From Rhexocercosporidium sp. MPI-PUGE-AT-0058 (taxonomy: Eukaryota; Ascomycota; Leotiomycetes; Helotiales), in the NCBI GenBank assembly GCA_020746875.1, contig JAGTJL010000004.1:2232001-2296000 (forward strand): 64,000 nucleotides of DNA, written 5' to 3'. The first letter of the stretch is position 1; each line of letters begins with the position of its first letter. The position numbers were made by a program, and so were the translations under genes. This document shows positions 46,007 through 59,461 of this stretch, piece after piece. The notes under the pieces are model-generated. The model saw only the letters and a list, made by a program, of their open reading frames with translations. It was not told the DNA's origin and did not search any database.

Positions 46007-49000
46007 TAATAATCCCGGATCACAGGATATCGATATGATAATAGGTGCACTTAGGAGCTTCTCAGCGAGTCAGGGAATCCAGGGGTTCAGAAGTAACTAA
46101 GTCATGCCGAGTCGGACTAGTACCGGAGGGGTTTCGGAGGAGCTTATATATATGAACTTATATTCTTTTTATTTCTTTTTTCCTTTTTTATTTTCTTATT
46201 TCCTTCGTATTAAACTTATTAACTCTCGATAGCCTTAGCTAAAGTATTATTATATACTTTTTATACCGCTTTTTTAGCTAGTATTATTATATTAAATAAA
46301 AAGATTACTTTCGCCGGAGATAGTTTTATAATACTTTATTAAAAATTTAATTATTAATATTTTAAAGAGTTAAAATTCCAGAGATTTCTTAATAATTAAG
46401 AATTAAGGTTTAGTTTAGCATTTCGTAATTAGTAACGCCTAAAGTAGTCTTCGCTGATTACGCTTTAAATAACCTCCTTTATATAAAGGCCGCTATAAAC
46501 AGATTTTAAGGAAGTGTTTTTATTATACTTAAAACCTTATTATTTAAGTACGAAACCCTCTTCGAATCTACTCCGAGTTAGATATTTGTTTTTATTAAGA
46601 CTTATTATATTTTAACTAATTATTAGAAAACTTATTGAATTAAGTCCTTTAGTTATTACGATTTCCTTAGGGGCGCCTTCTGATTCAGAAACACTTGTTA
46701 TCTCGCTCTTTAAAACTAATATTATTACCCAAAAGAATAAAAGCAAAGCTTAAGACGATATAGATTATAATAACTCTGACGTTTTAAAGAGACTCTTCTA
46801 AGTCGTTAATAATCGAATTAAGGATTAAGCAAATAAGTAAAGAGAACTCTAATTTAGCTTTATTAGAATTAAGGCTATACTCGTAGTTCTTATTATTCTT
46901 CGGCTTAATTTAATACGACTTAACGACGATTTTAAAGAAGACTTTACTCTTTTTAAGCCTTTCGAATTACCTTAGAGTCGCTCACGAACTCCTATTCCTC
47001 CTTTACTCTAATTAATAGAATTTAATAAAAGTTCGCTAAGAGGTTATGCCTTTCTTACTCTCAGAGTTCATTTAAGCTTATTTTAGCTTCTTAAGATTTA
47101 ATTAATAAAGAAGATTATTTTATTAAATAATAACTTAAACCTTTTATTTAAATAATAACGTGTTTTAATTTAAGATCGCTTAAAAGTTAACGCTAATCTT
47201 TACTTAATAAAAAGAGCTCGTCGTGCTCTTGTTTAGAGATTAATTATTAAAACGGCACGATCTTATTTAAAACTTTAATACTTTTTAAAAACTTATTCTT
47301 TTAAGACTATTAAAAAAATAATTACACTCCTAAAATCCTACTTCTTAATCGGCTATAAAGCGGACGAGTTCCGGTCTGTTTTTCACGATTTACACATAGA
47401 CTCTTATTTTAAGGAGACTTTTATTAAGTTTAAAATAAGATTTTAGAGCGCTGCTATTTAAAGTAGCGTCGCTAAGTCGGAATAATTCTTTTATATATAA
47501 TAAAAGCTCTTTCTTAAGCTACGAGATAAGACTTTTATTATTAAGTTAACTTAAGAAAATAATTATAATAAAATAGTTTCTTATTTTATTTTATTAGATT
47601 TAAAAAACTACTGGAATTATATACTTAATTTAAATTTCATTTCAATTTATACCCTAAATATAACCCGGAAGCCGTCCGGTTCGGGTCAGATTACTTCTTT
47701 CGCTTAAACGCTTATTTAAAGAATTACCTTTGCCTGTTAATCTTCTTCTATTTCATTTTATTACTCTTTTACTTTTTAATAATAATTTACTCCCTTTCCA
47801 CCGCGCTAAAGCTTTATATATTTAAGGCCTCAGACTTTTATAGGCGATAATTCAGTTAAATATTATAATTATAATAAATTTAATTATTATAAAAGTAATT
47901 GCCTCGAGATTCTTAAGGTTTAGCTTTTATCCGAGGGAATCGAGGAAGAAGGCGTAAAACTAAAAGAAGAATAAAAGGAGTTATTAAAAGAATAAATAAA
48001 AGAAAATAAAAAGGCTTAAGAAAAGATTCCTTTTTAAGTTTACGTAAATATAATTTATTAAAGTTTAATTTAAACTCCTTTATAAAAGGAAAGTAATTTT
48101 TAATTTCTTATATTATTAATATAAATAAATATGGCGTTATACTCTTCGCTTTAATAAACATTAAAGTAAATAATTACCTTTTTATAAATTAAACCTTTTT
48201 CGTGCGCCTTTCGAAGGCCTTAAAAGTGAAGATTTTACCCTTTCTTTATATTGTCCTAATTCGTGGCTTTTAGAATTCCGTATAAAGCCACGCTTCTTAT
48301 TATATACGTCTTTACTTAATAATAAATAATAAACGCGTATATAACTGCTTTTTTGTCGTACTTAACTTAGGAAACTAAGATATAATAATTAATGTTAAAT
48401 AAATAAGACACTTTTACGTCAAACTCGATTCGGTTAATAACCGTCTTATATAGCCTTCCGCATACTTACGAACTCCTTACTAAACGAAAGAGTTAATTAT
48501 ATCGCTTTTTATTAAAGCTAAAATAAAAACTATTAATTATTATTAATTAAATGCTAACCGACGTAACTTAATTATAAACTAAATTAATTGGAGATAACGA
48601 CATTATTAATTCGCTATTAATTATATATAAGTATTAACGTTATTAGAGAATTCCTTTAAAAAATAAAAGCTAAAAATAGCTCCGGAACCTTTATTATTAA
48701 AGCCGATTGGAAAACTAAAAGCAAGGAAGCCTCGTTTACGACTACGCTATCGCCCGGAACTTATTATAACTCCGTAAAGAACTCCCTTTTTTATTTATAA
48801 AATTAGCGTAAATATATTTTATTTTAATATAAAAAGTAAAAATACTGAATTCTTTATAATTAATATTTATAAAATAAACCGAGTCTTATAAGAAAAATAT
48901 AAAGAAAAGGATTTAAATACTCTTTAAATTATGACTAAAAGGCTTCCGAAGTAATATTAACTTCTTAAAGAAGCATTTTCTAAAACGAAGTCAAACGTTT

Positions 49001-51816
49001 TATTATTCTATTAATATTACGACTATAAGATTTAATTAAAGGCTCTTTTACTTAATTCTTATTCTTTTTTATATTATTAATTAATAAAGAAATTAAAAGT
49101 ATTAAAAGAATACTTTTTAAAGAACTTTAATAAAGGGTTTATCGAGACGAGTTAAAGTCCTTTTGCCTCTTCTGTCCTTTTTATAAAAAAAAGCAATAAA
49201 AGGTTGCGTTTTTATATTAATTATTATCGTCTAAATATATTAACGCAAAAGGACTTATATTTTATACCGAAAATCGACGAGCTCCTTTCTTATATATTAA
49301 AAGCTAAAGTGTTTATTAAACTCGATATTTAAGTCGCATTTAATTATATCCGAATAAATCCTGAGTCGGAAAAGTATACGACCTTTTATATTAAGTATAA
49401 GACTTATAAATATAAAGTATTACTCTTTGGACTTTATAACGGACTAAATATATACTAACGCTATATAAACGACGTATTACTGGATTATTTAGACGACTTT
49501 TATATAATATACCTTAATAATATCTTAATTTATTCGGAATCGATAAAAGAGTATAAAGAATATGTTAAAATGATTCTAAAACGGCTTATAAAAGCTAGCT
49601 TATAAGTCGATATTAAGAAATGTAAATTCCACGTTACTTACACTAAATACTTAGGTTATATTATAATTATAAAAGGAATTAAAGCCGACTTAGAAAAAGT
49701 AAAGCCGTTACAGAACTGGAAATACTTAAAGACTATTATAATAACGAAGTCTTTCTTAGGTTTTTACGGTTTTTATTAATAATTTATTTATAACTTTAAA
49801 CTTATTGCGAAGCCTTTCTTTACGCTTACCCGACCTACGGTTCCTTAGAATTAGACGGAAGAATATAAAAAAGCCTTTAAAGAATTACGGAATTAATTAT
49901 TAATTATATAGAAAATTTATTATTTTAACCCCGACCTATTAACGCGACTAAAAACCGACGCTTTTAATAAAATAATTATAAGCGTAGTTTCTTAATAATA
50001 CGCTAACGGATTATAATATTCCTTAAGATTTTACTCCTATATCTTAAATGGCCATAAACTTAATTAAGAAATCTATAATAAAGAATTTTATACGATTATG
50101 AGATCGTTTTATAAGTAACGTCTTAAACTTATATTTATTCGGACCAGACTCGGAATATATTTAGATTACCGATTCTTAAAGTATTTCATAATAATAAAAG
50201 TCTTTATAAATAAGTAGGCTTAATAAATAGAATTCTTATTTAATTTTAATTTCTAAATTATATATACGTTAAATAAATAAAATTAAAAGGCTAATATTTT
50301 CAGCCGAAAAAAACAAAACTTAAAAGTCTAAGAAAAAGTAAAATTAAATAGCCAATTTAAAGTCTTACTTACGCCTAATCGCTTTAACTTTAAAATTAAT
50401 GCGAAGTTAACGGATAAATTTATAGCTAACGTTATTTCTCTTTATTTTCTCTCCCCGGAAACAAAAGACGCTGTTAATAATTTAATTCTAAAGCTACTTA
50501 AAACCTCATTTAACCTTATTAAAAAGCTTTATTAAAATAACCGTAAGTCTTTTATAAAAAAACGGAAGTCTTTATTTAAAGATTATATAATAATAAACGG
50601 ACTCTTATGCTTTAAAAGCCGTTTATATATATAAAAGAATACCCCGCTATATATTAAATTAATTTGAGAGGCTTATAATTAGCCGTTTATAGCGCATTTA
50701 AGTAAAAAGAAGACTTATTAATTTTTTACTCTTAAGTATTATTAGTTCGGAATAGGTTCGGATTGCATTCGGTATATAAGAAATTGCAGAACTTATTAAT
50801 ACTCTTATTTTAAATAAATTAAGTAATAAAGGTTTTTATACCTTTACTTATTTTTATATACCTTATATAATACTTATATATAAATTATAAAGATTTTCTA
50901 AAAAACAAATACAGTTTTAACCGAATCTTAATATTTATTAACCGCTTCGAAAAGGGTTCTGTTATAATTCCTTATTATTAAAATATCGACGCTCGTAATA
51001 CTACTTAATTATTTATTTAATAAATTTACCGATTCAGACATACTCCGGAAACGATTATATTTAACCGCGGCGCTTAGTTTGTTTCTTTCTTTTAAAAAGA
51101 ATTCTGTTATATTATTAGCGTTAAAGTTAAGCTTTTTATAATTTATTATAAGAAAACAAACGAATAAATAAAAATTATAAATCGTTATATTAATTAAAGG
51201 CTTAAATTATTTATTACTTATTACTAAAATAATTAAAGTAAGTTAATACCTTTAATCGATAGAGCTTAAATATCCTTGCCTCACGAATCCATTAATATAG
51301 CTCCGTATTAGCTCAAATTCGGCATAGAACCACGTAATAATTAAGACTAGAAGACGCCTAAGGCTATTAATTTATTAAAAAAGCTTAATTACGCCAACGT
51401 AAAGAAGCTAGCTTAACGCATAGAATAAGCGTGAAAAATTACTAAAGAAAATATGTAAGCCGCTTAAGACCGTATGACTCACGTAACGGACTTAAAATAA
51501 AAGCCTATTAATTAGGAAGTCGGAGAAGAAGTCTTCTTATTAATTAAAAACTTTAAGAATTACTGTCTTAGTCATAAGCTTGCAAATTAATAAGAGGGCT
51601 CTTTTAAGATTCTGGAAAAGGTAAGCTACTCTTATAAATTAAAATTACTTATAAATTCTTAAATATATAACGTATTTACACTAAAACTCCTTTTTAAAGA
51701 CTTAAAAGACCCTTTGCTAAATTAAAAGACGTCGAAACTTCTTCCAGAGGTTATTAAAAGTCAGAAAGAATAAGAAATCGAGGAAATCCTTAATATTAAA
51801 CTATACCGTAACGTAT
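46007..51816 (+). mobile_element. Gypsy 3: LTR retrotransposon lacking its 3' LTR
   Basis: A new, less AT-rich sequence begins near 46007 (TAATAATCCCGGATCACAGG), presumably the 5' LTR, followed by a gag-like region (46.3-48.0 kb). Pol reads on the plus strand through stops. RT has 'RLRFYINYYRLNILTQKDLY' near 49212-49271, 'KVLLFGLYNGL' near 49420 and 'YLNNILIYSE' near 49510. RNase H lies at about 49.8-50.2 kb, an integrase with 'FNRGA' and 'FVSFF' near 51060-51090, and a chromodomain-like tail ends near 51.8 kb. It differs from Gypsy 1/2 in its LTR and RT sequence. The large Gypsy B is inserted at 51817 and hides the 3' LTR. The exact LTR length is unknown. Confidence 0.8.
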
Positions 51817-52096
51817 TATAGAAGGGAAAACACTAAATACACAATAAGAGGGTAGCAAAGTAATTGCCGGAGGGTAACCGTAGGAAATACTTATTTGACG
51901 AGTACTTAAGATATCATATATCTAGAGTATATAATCTATTAAAGGAGAGGAGAGGTATAATTTAAATAAGAAGGAAAAGTTATAATAATAAAAATCGTTA
52001 TTATTATTAAAAGATATTACCTTAAAGGCTATCTTAAATACAACAAAATGCAGCTTATCACGTGACAAATAAGCCTCTGAGGTCAACCCTATCACA
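51817..52096 (-). repeat. 3' LTR of large Gypsy B
   Basis: 280 bp with edges TATAGAAGGG and CTATCACA on the plus strand. It aligns over its length with 27528-27815 and 39837-40123, though the T-run of the other copies is replaced by TTATTATTATT. Confidence 0.88.
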
Positions 52097-55000
52097 TGCG
52101 TCCCCCCTTAGAAAACTCATACTTGACCTCGAGTAAAGAAATAAGAACTAGTATTATAGCTTTAAAACTCTAAATACTTAAAGGAAAATATGTTTAAATA
52201 AGGACAGGTAAATATTAAATAACCTACACCTTACTTTTGGAAGCAAATAATCGTCTCGCTTAGTACTTTTAAATATCGTCTTTTACTTTATTATTCTTTT
52301 TCCTTTCTTTTTATTTTAATAACTCTATTACTCTTTTTTATAATATTCTTAAAGAGGCTTTACGCGTCTCTTTATATTTATATTAGTCTTTTTATACTTC
52401 CTAGCACTTGTCGTATCATTTCTGCCGCTTAAACTTGCTTTTTTAAATATTATATTTGAGTAAACTTTAGCTTTAATAAAATTAAAGTAATTTCTTTAAA
52501 ATAGATCGGCGTATAATTAGTATTTTAAATAAGTTCCCGACTCCTTCTCTTACGGCGCAAAGACTGACTTTTTTTATAAAATAGAGATCGATCCTTATAA
52601 CGCGTCGAATTCGTCGATATTCCTTTATACTTCAAGCTAGCGTATCTTTAACGACCCCGCTTTTTCTTTATATCCTTACTTTAACGAATCTTTTACGAAC
52701 TTTCTTAATCGTTATTAAGAATAAAAGGAAATATATTAAAGGTATACTAAAAAAGTAAGAATATATAAATATATAAGGTTAAAAGTAAATAATAGTCGGA
52801 AGACGGTCTTCTTACCTTCGAGGTTCGAAGTATAATAAAGAAGTGAAAAGAAGCTAATTAAAGCATCTCTTTTCCTAATTTAGTTAAGTCTCTTCTTTAT
52901 TTTTGTCTTCTTTTTTCTACTTTTATTTCTTTAATAAGTCGATATTAAATAACGACGAAGTCGGTTTTAAGTAATTCCTCCTTCTTTTATTTTAATAATT
53001 ACTTATATCGAATAAAAGCGCCGATAATACCTTAACAACTTCTTATTATATCTTCTTACTATTTTCTAGTGAATAAGTAGATTGCTATAAGCGGTTAAGA
53101 TTTATTATATTTAAAAGAGGAAGAGAAGAAATATTATATTTTATATATTAACTTCGAGCTGCTTAATCTTCTTTACGGTTTCTTTCTTTTCTTAATAACA
53201 AATTACGAAGTAAAAGCTTTTCGAGAATAATCCTTAAAGCTCTAATAAGTTATAAGCTATTTTAGGCCGCTTTCGTTATTACTTTCCTTCGACTTACTTC
53301 TTATTATTAATTAGCTAAAAGAGATAAGAGGTTAAAAGTAAGTTCTCTCTCGTTCAATATCGCTAATTTCCCTTACTTTAATACTCTTCCGATGTAATTT
53401 AAAGACTTAAAGTAAAGGCGCAGCTTTAATCGCCTTATTAAAATAGGAAGTGTTTTTAACCTCGTTATTTATTTTAAGCTTTTATTAATTATATTATAAG
53501 CAACCTTTAAACCGATAATATCGAGCTTTCCGGAAGTCTTTTTTTATTAAAGTAACCTCTTTTTATTTAAAAGTAAAATTCTTTTTTAAAGAATCTTATA
53601 TTAATATAACCTTATAGCGACTTTAAGAATAATAAAAGTATACCCCGAATACCTTTATAAGCCGGTGCAAGCTGAGCCGGATTCTAAGTTTAAAGAAAAA
53701 GCAAATATATTTTAAAAGCGGAAGTAATAATACTCTTTCTTAATCGATTAATATTCTTAATTTAAGGGTCCGAGGATTAATATTTAGCTAAAAGAAGCTC
53801 TTAACTTAAAGTTTAATTAATTTACTTAATAAGAAATAGCCTTATAAGGACAAAGTCAGAGGAATACTTATAAATAGCTTAAGTGCTTATAATAAGGCAT
53901 TATTTACCCGCTTAAATCTTTTATAAAGTTATTACCGCGACGGAATTATAATAATAGTATTTAAATTCCGATAAGCGAGATTTCGAAATAATTAAAGAAG
54001 AAGCGTGTAATTTAAACTAGTTAAAATCTCCTTTCGCACGGAGTAATTCTGCCTGTCTTATCGTCTTAGAATTAGTTAATTAAAACTCCGAGGAAATAGA
54101 ATCGTTATTGCTTTAGTACTTCGATGCGTTGCTTAAAATAACTTAAAGTAAGCTTAGCCTGTCACGGTACTTAATCCGTTATCTTATACTTTTACTCTTA
54201 ATTAAGTTATTATTATTAATACTTAAGCAGCGTAAGGGCTTAGACTTAGCAGCCGTCGATTAAGAGAACTTATAGAATTTAATAATAACCTTTACGTTAA
54301 ACTTTAAGCTCGCGATAACTCGACTGCAGATTTCCGAGAATCGATAATTTAATTAAGAATAAAGCATTTATAATATAAAAGGTTAAAGGCGTAAAAGAGA
54401 TATAAAAAAGCTAGAGATTTATAACTTATTAGCCGTACTTACTTTACTCGTCTTTAGCTTAACCGTCATAGTTTCGGAATACTAGGCTTCGTTTTTAAGC
54501 ACGTTATATTAAAATTATTAATATTTAAATAAACCTTTTATATTATTAATAATAAATCTGACGATTTTTATTATTAGTATAAGACAATTATAATAGCTTA
54601 TTTCCCTCGTAATAACTTATGGCCTGTCGCGCGCTTTATCGTCTATTTAAGTATATAAATTAATTTTATTTATTTAGCTTTATAAGCTCCTTCAAATCCT
54701 AAGTCGTTTAATTACGCGTAATTATTTAGTTATTATATATCTTCTTTTTAAACTAATAGCTTATTTATTGTAGCCTTAAGAGTTATTTTAATTAAAGTAA
54801 ATCTTTCTTATTATAAAGTATTTAAATAATATTAAAAAAGAATTTCTGGTTTTTAATTACTTTTAAAAACTTATTATATAAGCCTGCTTTAATAATATAT
54901 TTCGGGGGGTTATTATCTTTAGCGCCTGGCCTATTAATATATTAAGACTATTAACGCTTCAAAATAGCTCGTCGAAAGAACCTCGTTTAACTTATTATTT

Positions 55001-58000
55001 AACTTTTTTTAAGATTTAATAAGAAATAAGTACTTAATTAAATTCTGCTTTTCTGTAGCGTAAATTGTAATCGACTTAATTTAATTAAATTACTTCACGG
55101 AGCTAAAACTCTCTTTGAGTTTTTTAAGAGCTTCTTTAACTTTATAAAATACTAATAATTACTATATTTATAAACTTTCGAATTTATACGTCTAGCGTTA
55201 ATAATACTGAATTATTCGAAGGGCAGCTACCGTAAATATACTGTTTAGCTCGACTGGGATATTAGTATTATTATTGCGGAACGACTTGTGAGTACGATTA
55301 GAAGGTATTTATAAGCGTAAATAATATTCGAAGTACTAAAGAGATTTTCTGTCGTTTAAAAGAAAGCCCTTAATATTTTAGTATATGCCTTTATTATTAT
55401 GCTTTAATCTTTATCTTTTTTATAAAATATAAAAGATACGTCCTCGCTATAGTTTAGCGTTCGACAACGCTAAGCGACGAGCTATAAGAATTATAATAAA
55501 AAATAATTAATAGTATTAATCGTAGCGATTAAGCTATTCGCTAAAAGAATAAATAACGATTCGATATTAACTTCGTTCCGCGTGAATTAGCCTTTTAAGT
55601 ATTTTAATAATAATTTTATTATTCCGTATAATTTATCTCGTAAGTTCTTTAAGGTCTTTAAAGCCCTGTAAATTTCGCTCGTCGAGACTAGGTTTAAGTT
55701 AATCTTTATTATTATTATATTAAATTATCGCTAAAAGCTCGTCGTCTTTATAATAAATAAAGCGCTCTTATTTATAAAATAACTTAAGGCGATTAATTAT
55801 AAAAGTATTATAAAGAAATATATTATCGACTCTTAGTTTTTTTAGCTTATAATAGCTCTTTTTAAGAAAAGCCTTATAAATTTCATAAAATCCTAGCTAT
55901 TAAAAATCAAGCTTTTTACTCCTTAATATATTGATTTCCTAAATAAAGTCGTGCTTAAGAATTAAGTCTTTAACTTATAATAGCTTATTTCGAATATCTT
56001 TTTTTACGTCGAAAGCTTCTTTTCTTTCTTATTTATAGCGTATCTTTTAAAATCTAACTTCTTTTATATTATTATTCCGTATTTAATATTAAAAAATTCG
56101 AATATAAATTAAATCGTTAATATTCTTAATATTTTCCGAGAAAAAGTTTTTTTAAATAAAATAACGTATTTTAATAAAAAAAACTGGTTTTTTATTATAA
56201 ATTATATAAAAGGGGATATAACTTATAAGTTTATAGATTATAATATAATCAGCGAATAAAACCGCTAGTAAGTTATTTATTTAGTTTTTTTTTATTTTAA
56301 AAAAAGTATTTTTAATAAAATTATATCTCCGCTCGATTATGCTATTAGCTTTCGCGTTATAAGCTAATATTTGAATTCGTCGAATTTTTATTTTATTTAA
56401 TAAATTAACGACTTCGCTTATATTCTTTATATTTTTATCGATTATTAATTTTTAAAATAACTTATATTAATAAATAATATCTTATTAAATGAAATCAGCG
56501 ATGCCTTTAGCCTCTTTCGAAGTAAGCGCCCTGGCTTTAACTCAACCGCTTATATTATCCCGGGCGATAATAAAATACTTCTTTTTGTTTTATATTAATA
56601 TAAAAATAATATTTAGCGCTTATTTTTTTATAAATTTATTTAAAATAATTAAAACTATAAATTCTTCTTATCGCTTAATATTATATAATATATACTTATT
56701 GTATATTTTAACGAATTCCGCGGAGTCTTTAAAATAACTCTTTTAAAAATAGCGCTAGAAAATATAATAATATATGCTTTTCCTTTTTTTATAACTGAAG
56801 TTATTATAGTAGCTTTATAAAATATATATTTTATTTTTATTAATATTAATAACGGGTTTAATAAATGCGCTTTTTAATAAAAGTCTTTAAATACGTTAAT
56901 TATAAACTTTATATAATAATACTTTTTTCTTAAATATATAAAAAGCTTTTAAGTTTATTCTTTTCGGAGTTTTAAGCGTAATTAAGTAAATAATTATCTT
57001 TTAATAATACTTTTTATAATATTTTAAAGATATTAATAAGTCTGCTTCGCTTTCTTAATTTATACTTAAGTCGCTATTAAGTATTACTTAATTATTCGAC
57101 TTATCTCGCAATTCTTAGACTTTTCGCTTTATATTAATAAGGATATCGCGTCTTCGAGTTAACTCAGGGTCATCGAAGGTCTCTGGCTCTTTTATTAGGT
57201 CTTCCGTGCTTTCCGCTTTTACCGGGCAAATTCTAATCGCATTAAGCTTAATTAAAATCCAATTCTTATTGTTATTATTTTTAATATCTTCTTTAATATT
57301 CTTAAAGTATTTAAGTCTTTTTAAAAGAGTATTTACTATTATATACGTAGCACCTTTAATATAGCGCATTTTAAAGTCGAAAAGCCTAATCTAGGCGAGC
57401 TAATAAGTGAGTATTATATTAAGGTAATCGTAAGTAGCTCTTTTAAATTAAATAATAAAAGTATTTGCGTTAATCTTTATAATAAAATAAACTCTTATAA
57501 GCCAGATTTTGAGCTTTTTAAGAATTAAAAATATACTTTTATATTCTTTTTTTATAATATTATAATTTCGTTTTGCCTTCGTTTAAAAGCCGCTCTTATA
57601 TCTCGCCGGTTTAAGCTTATTGTTTTTCGGGCTACGTTAATTAAAAAAACCATCTTATCCGACTTTACTAGAGTTTATAAAAACGACGATTTCGTTAGCG
57701 CTCTTAGAGTAATCGATTCTGTAAAGTATTAAAAAAGAATATAAAATATCTTAAAAGGTTTTTATTATTTAATTATAAGTTGCGAGGTTTTATATAAATT
57801 TAATTCCTTTTTTAATAAAGTCGTATAACGGCTCGGTTAATAAACGAAAGTCTTTAATTTAAATATAAAAGTAAGTAATTAAACTTAAAAATCTTTTAAT
57901 TTTTGTGACGTTCTTAAGTTCTTTTTATTTTTATACTTTAATTAAATATATAACTGAAAGTTCTCTTCCTTATAAGTTATATACGTAGCCGACGACGTTT

Positions 58001-59264
58001 ATATTATTGCGACAGAACTGCGATTTAAGGCTTATAGTAACTCTAGCGCGTTTAAGGTATTTTAGCGTCTTATTAAGGTTAAAAAAGTGCTTAAGGACGA
58101 ATTAATAAATTCTAGGCCGTGCTTCCTTCTAATTATAATTTATATATAATTCTTTTACGTTAATATCGTCTAGAAACGGTATTATAATAAAAAGCATAAT
58201 ATTTTTTAGTATTTTATTAATTGTTCTTATAAATTATGTAATAGAGTTTATAACTCCTTAAAGTAGCGTCGTATTTCGGACTAGTCTGATATTAGGCATA
58301 AAAAAAGCCGTTATATCTCGGCTGCTTTAATATAATATTTATTAATTATAACTTAAATATAAGTTTATTAGGCTCGTAATATAATACTTTATAAATTCTT
58401 TTAAAAATTCGTTAATAAAAGAAAATAAGTTAGCGTTTCTTAAAGTAATTACGTTAAGTATAATTACTAAGTTAATTAAGCGGTATTTTCTTAGTTCCTT
58501 CTTCTTAATTAAAAACTAAGCGTTACGATATAACTCCTTAAAGAGTTCAAGAACCCTACGATTAAGTTTGTTTTTTATTATCTTTCTGACGTCGAGAGCT
58601 AATACTTTAAGGAATAAAAAGTATAATACTTGCTAAGCTTCGTAGTCTATCGTCTTAATAATTGTAAATAGCGAAATATCCTTATAGAATTTCCTATATT
58701 TTATTTAATTAAATATAATAACACCTTCTCGATTTAATATAATTTCGTCGAAGAAAGCTCTTTCTTTTAATTATAATATATTTTTAATATTTAAAATAAT
58801 AAATCGCTTTTCCGTAATCTTAAATCCGCAAAGAAAGCTAATAAAATAAAAAAATAAGATATCTTAATACTTTTTAACTTATTTTTAATAAAAATCCCTT
58901 TTTTTAAAGACTTCGTATTAGTTTTCACGGCTTTTAAGCGTATTTTTTATTTCATTTATTTAATTTATAAGCTTAATCTTTTTATCTTTTATTTTATATA
59001 TAATATAAACTTATAAAACTTATTTGCGTTCTTTAAATAAAGACGTTATTAATAAAATATTATAATTTATAATAAATTAAAAAGTAAGCTTAATTTTTTT
59101 AATTAATATAATATTAAATACGCGTTCTCTACCGAAAAGAGCTTTAATAAAATCTTTATAAAAAAGGTAATCGTAAAGGTCCGTTTTTAAAATTATAAAT
59201 TCTCGCTTTATATATTCGATAAAAACATATAAGACGTCTTCGAAAAAGGAATTACTTTTACTAT
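51817..59264 (-). mobile_element. Large Gypsy element, copy B, 3' part
   Basis: It begins with an LTR (51817-52096) matching those of copy A, then runs parallel to copy A (27816-35000) with the same order and many transitions, including the reverse transcriptase at about 58.0-58.7 kb on the minus strand. It ends at 59264 where a Copia LTR begins. The break corresponds to about position 34995 of copy A, so the 5' portion lies beyond the window or was lost. The CCCCCC tract at 52102-52107 is the polypurine tract on the minus strand. Confidence 0.87.
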
Positions 59265-59461
59265 TGTCATACAGGTTATGGTTAGTTGGCTAAGCGAGCC
59301 CAATCAAGACTACCAAAACCATGGCGCCAGTAAGCTCCCCTATTCAGGGAGCTTGAATGCGCTATATGTAATAATAAAAACAATAGTTATATACGTAACT
59401 GCGCAGCCTTCAATTAACTTAATATTCGCTTTTATAAAGCCTCAAGGTATATTACACGATA
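59265..59461 (+). repeat. 5' LTR of Copia B
   Basis: 197 bp from TGTCATACAGG to CACGATA, matching the reverse complement of 892-1087. It contains the AAGCTCCC/GGGAGCTT hairpin (59332-59354) and a GGCGCC palindrome. It is inserted in large Gypsy B. Confidence 0.88.
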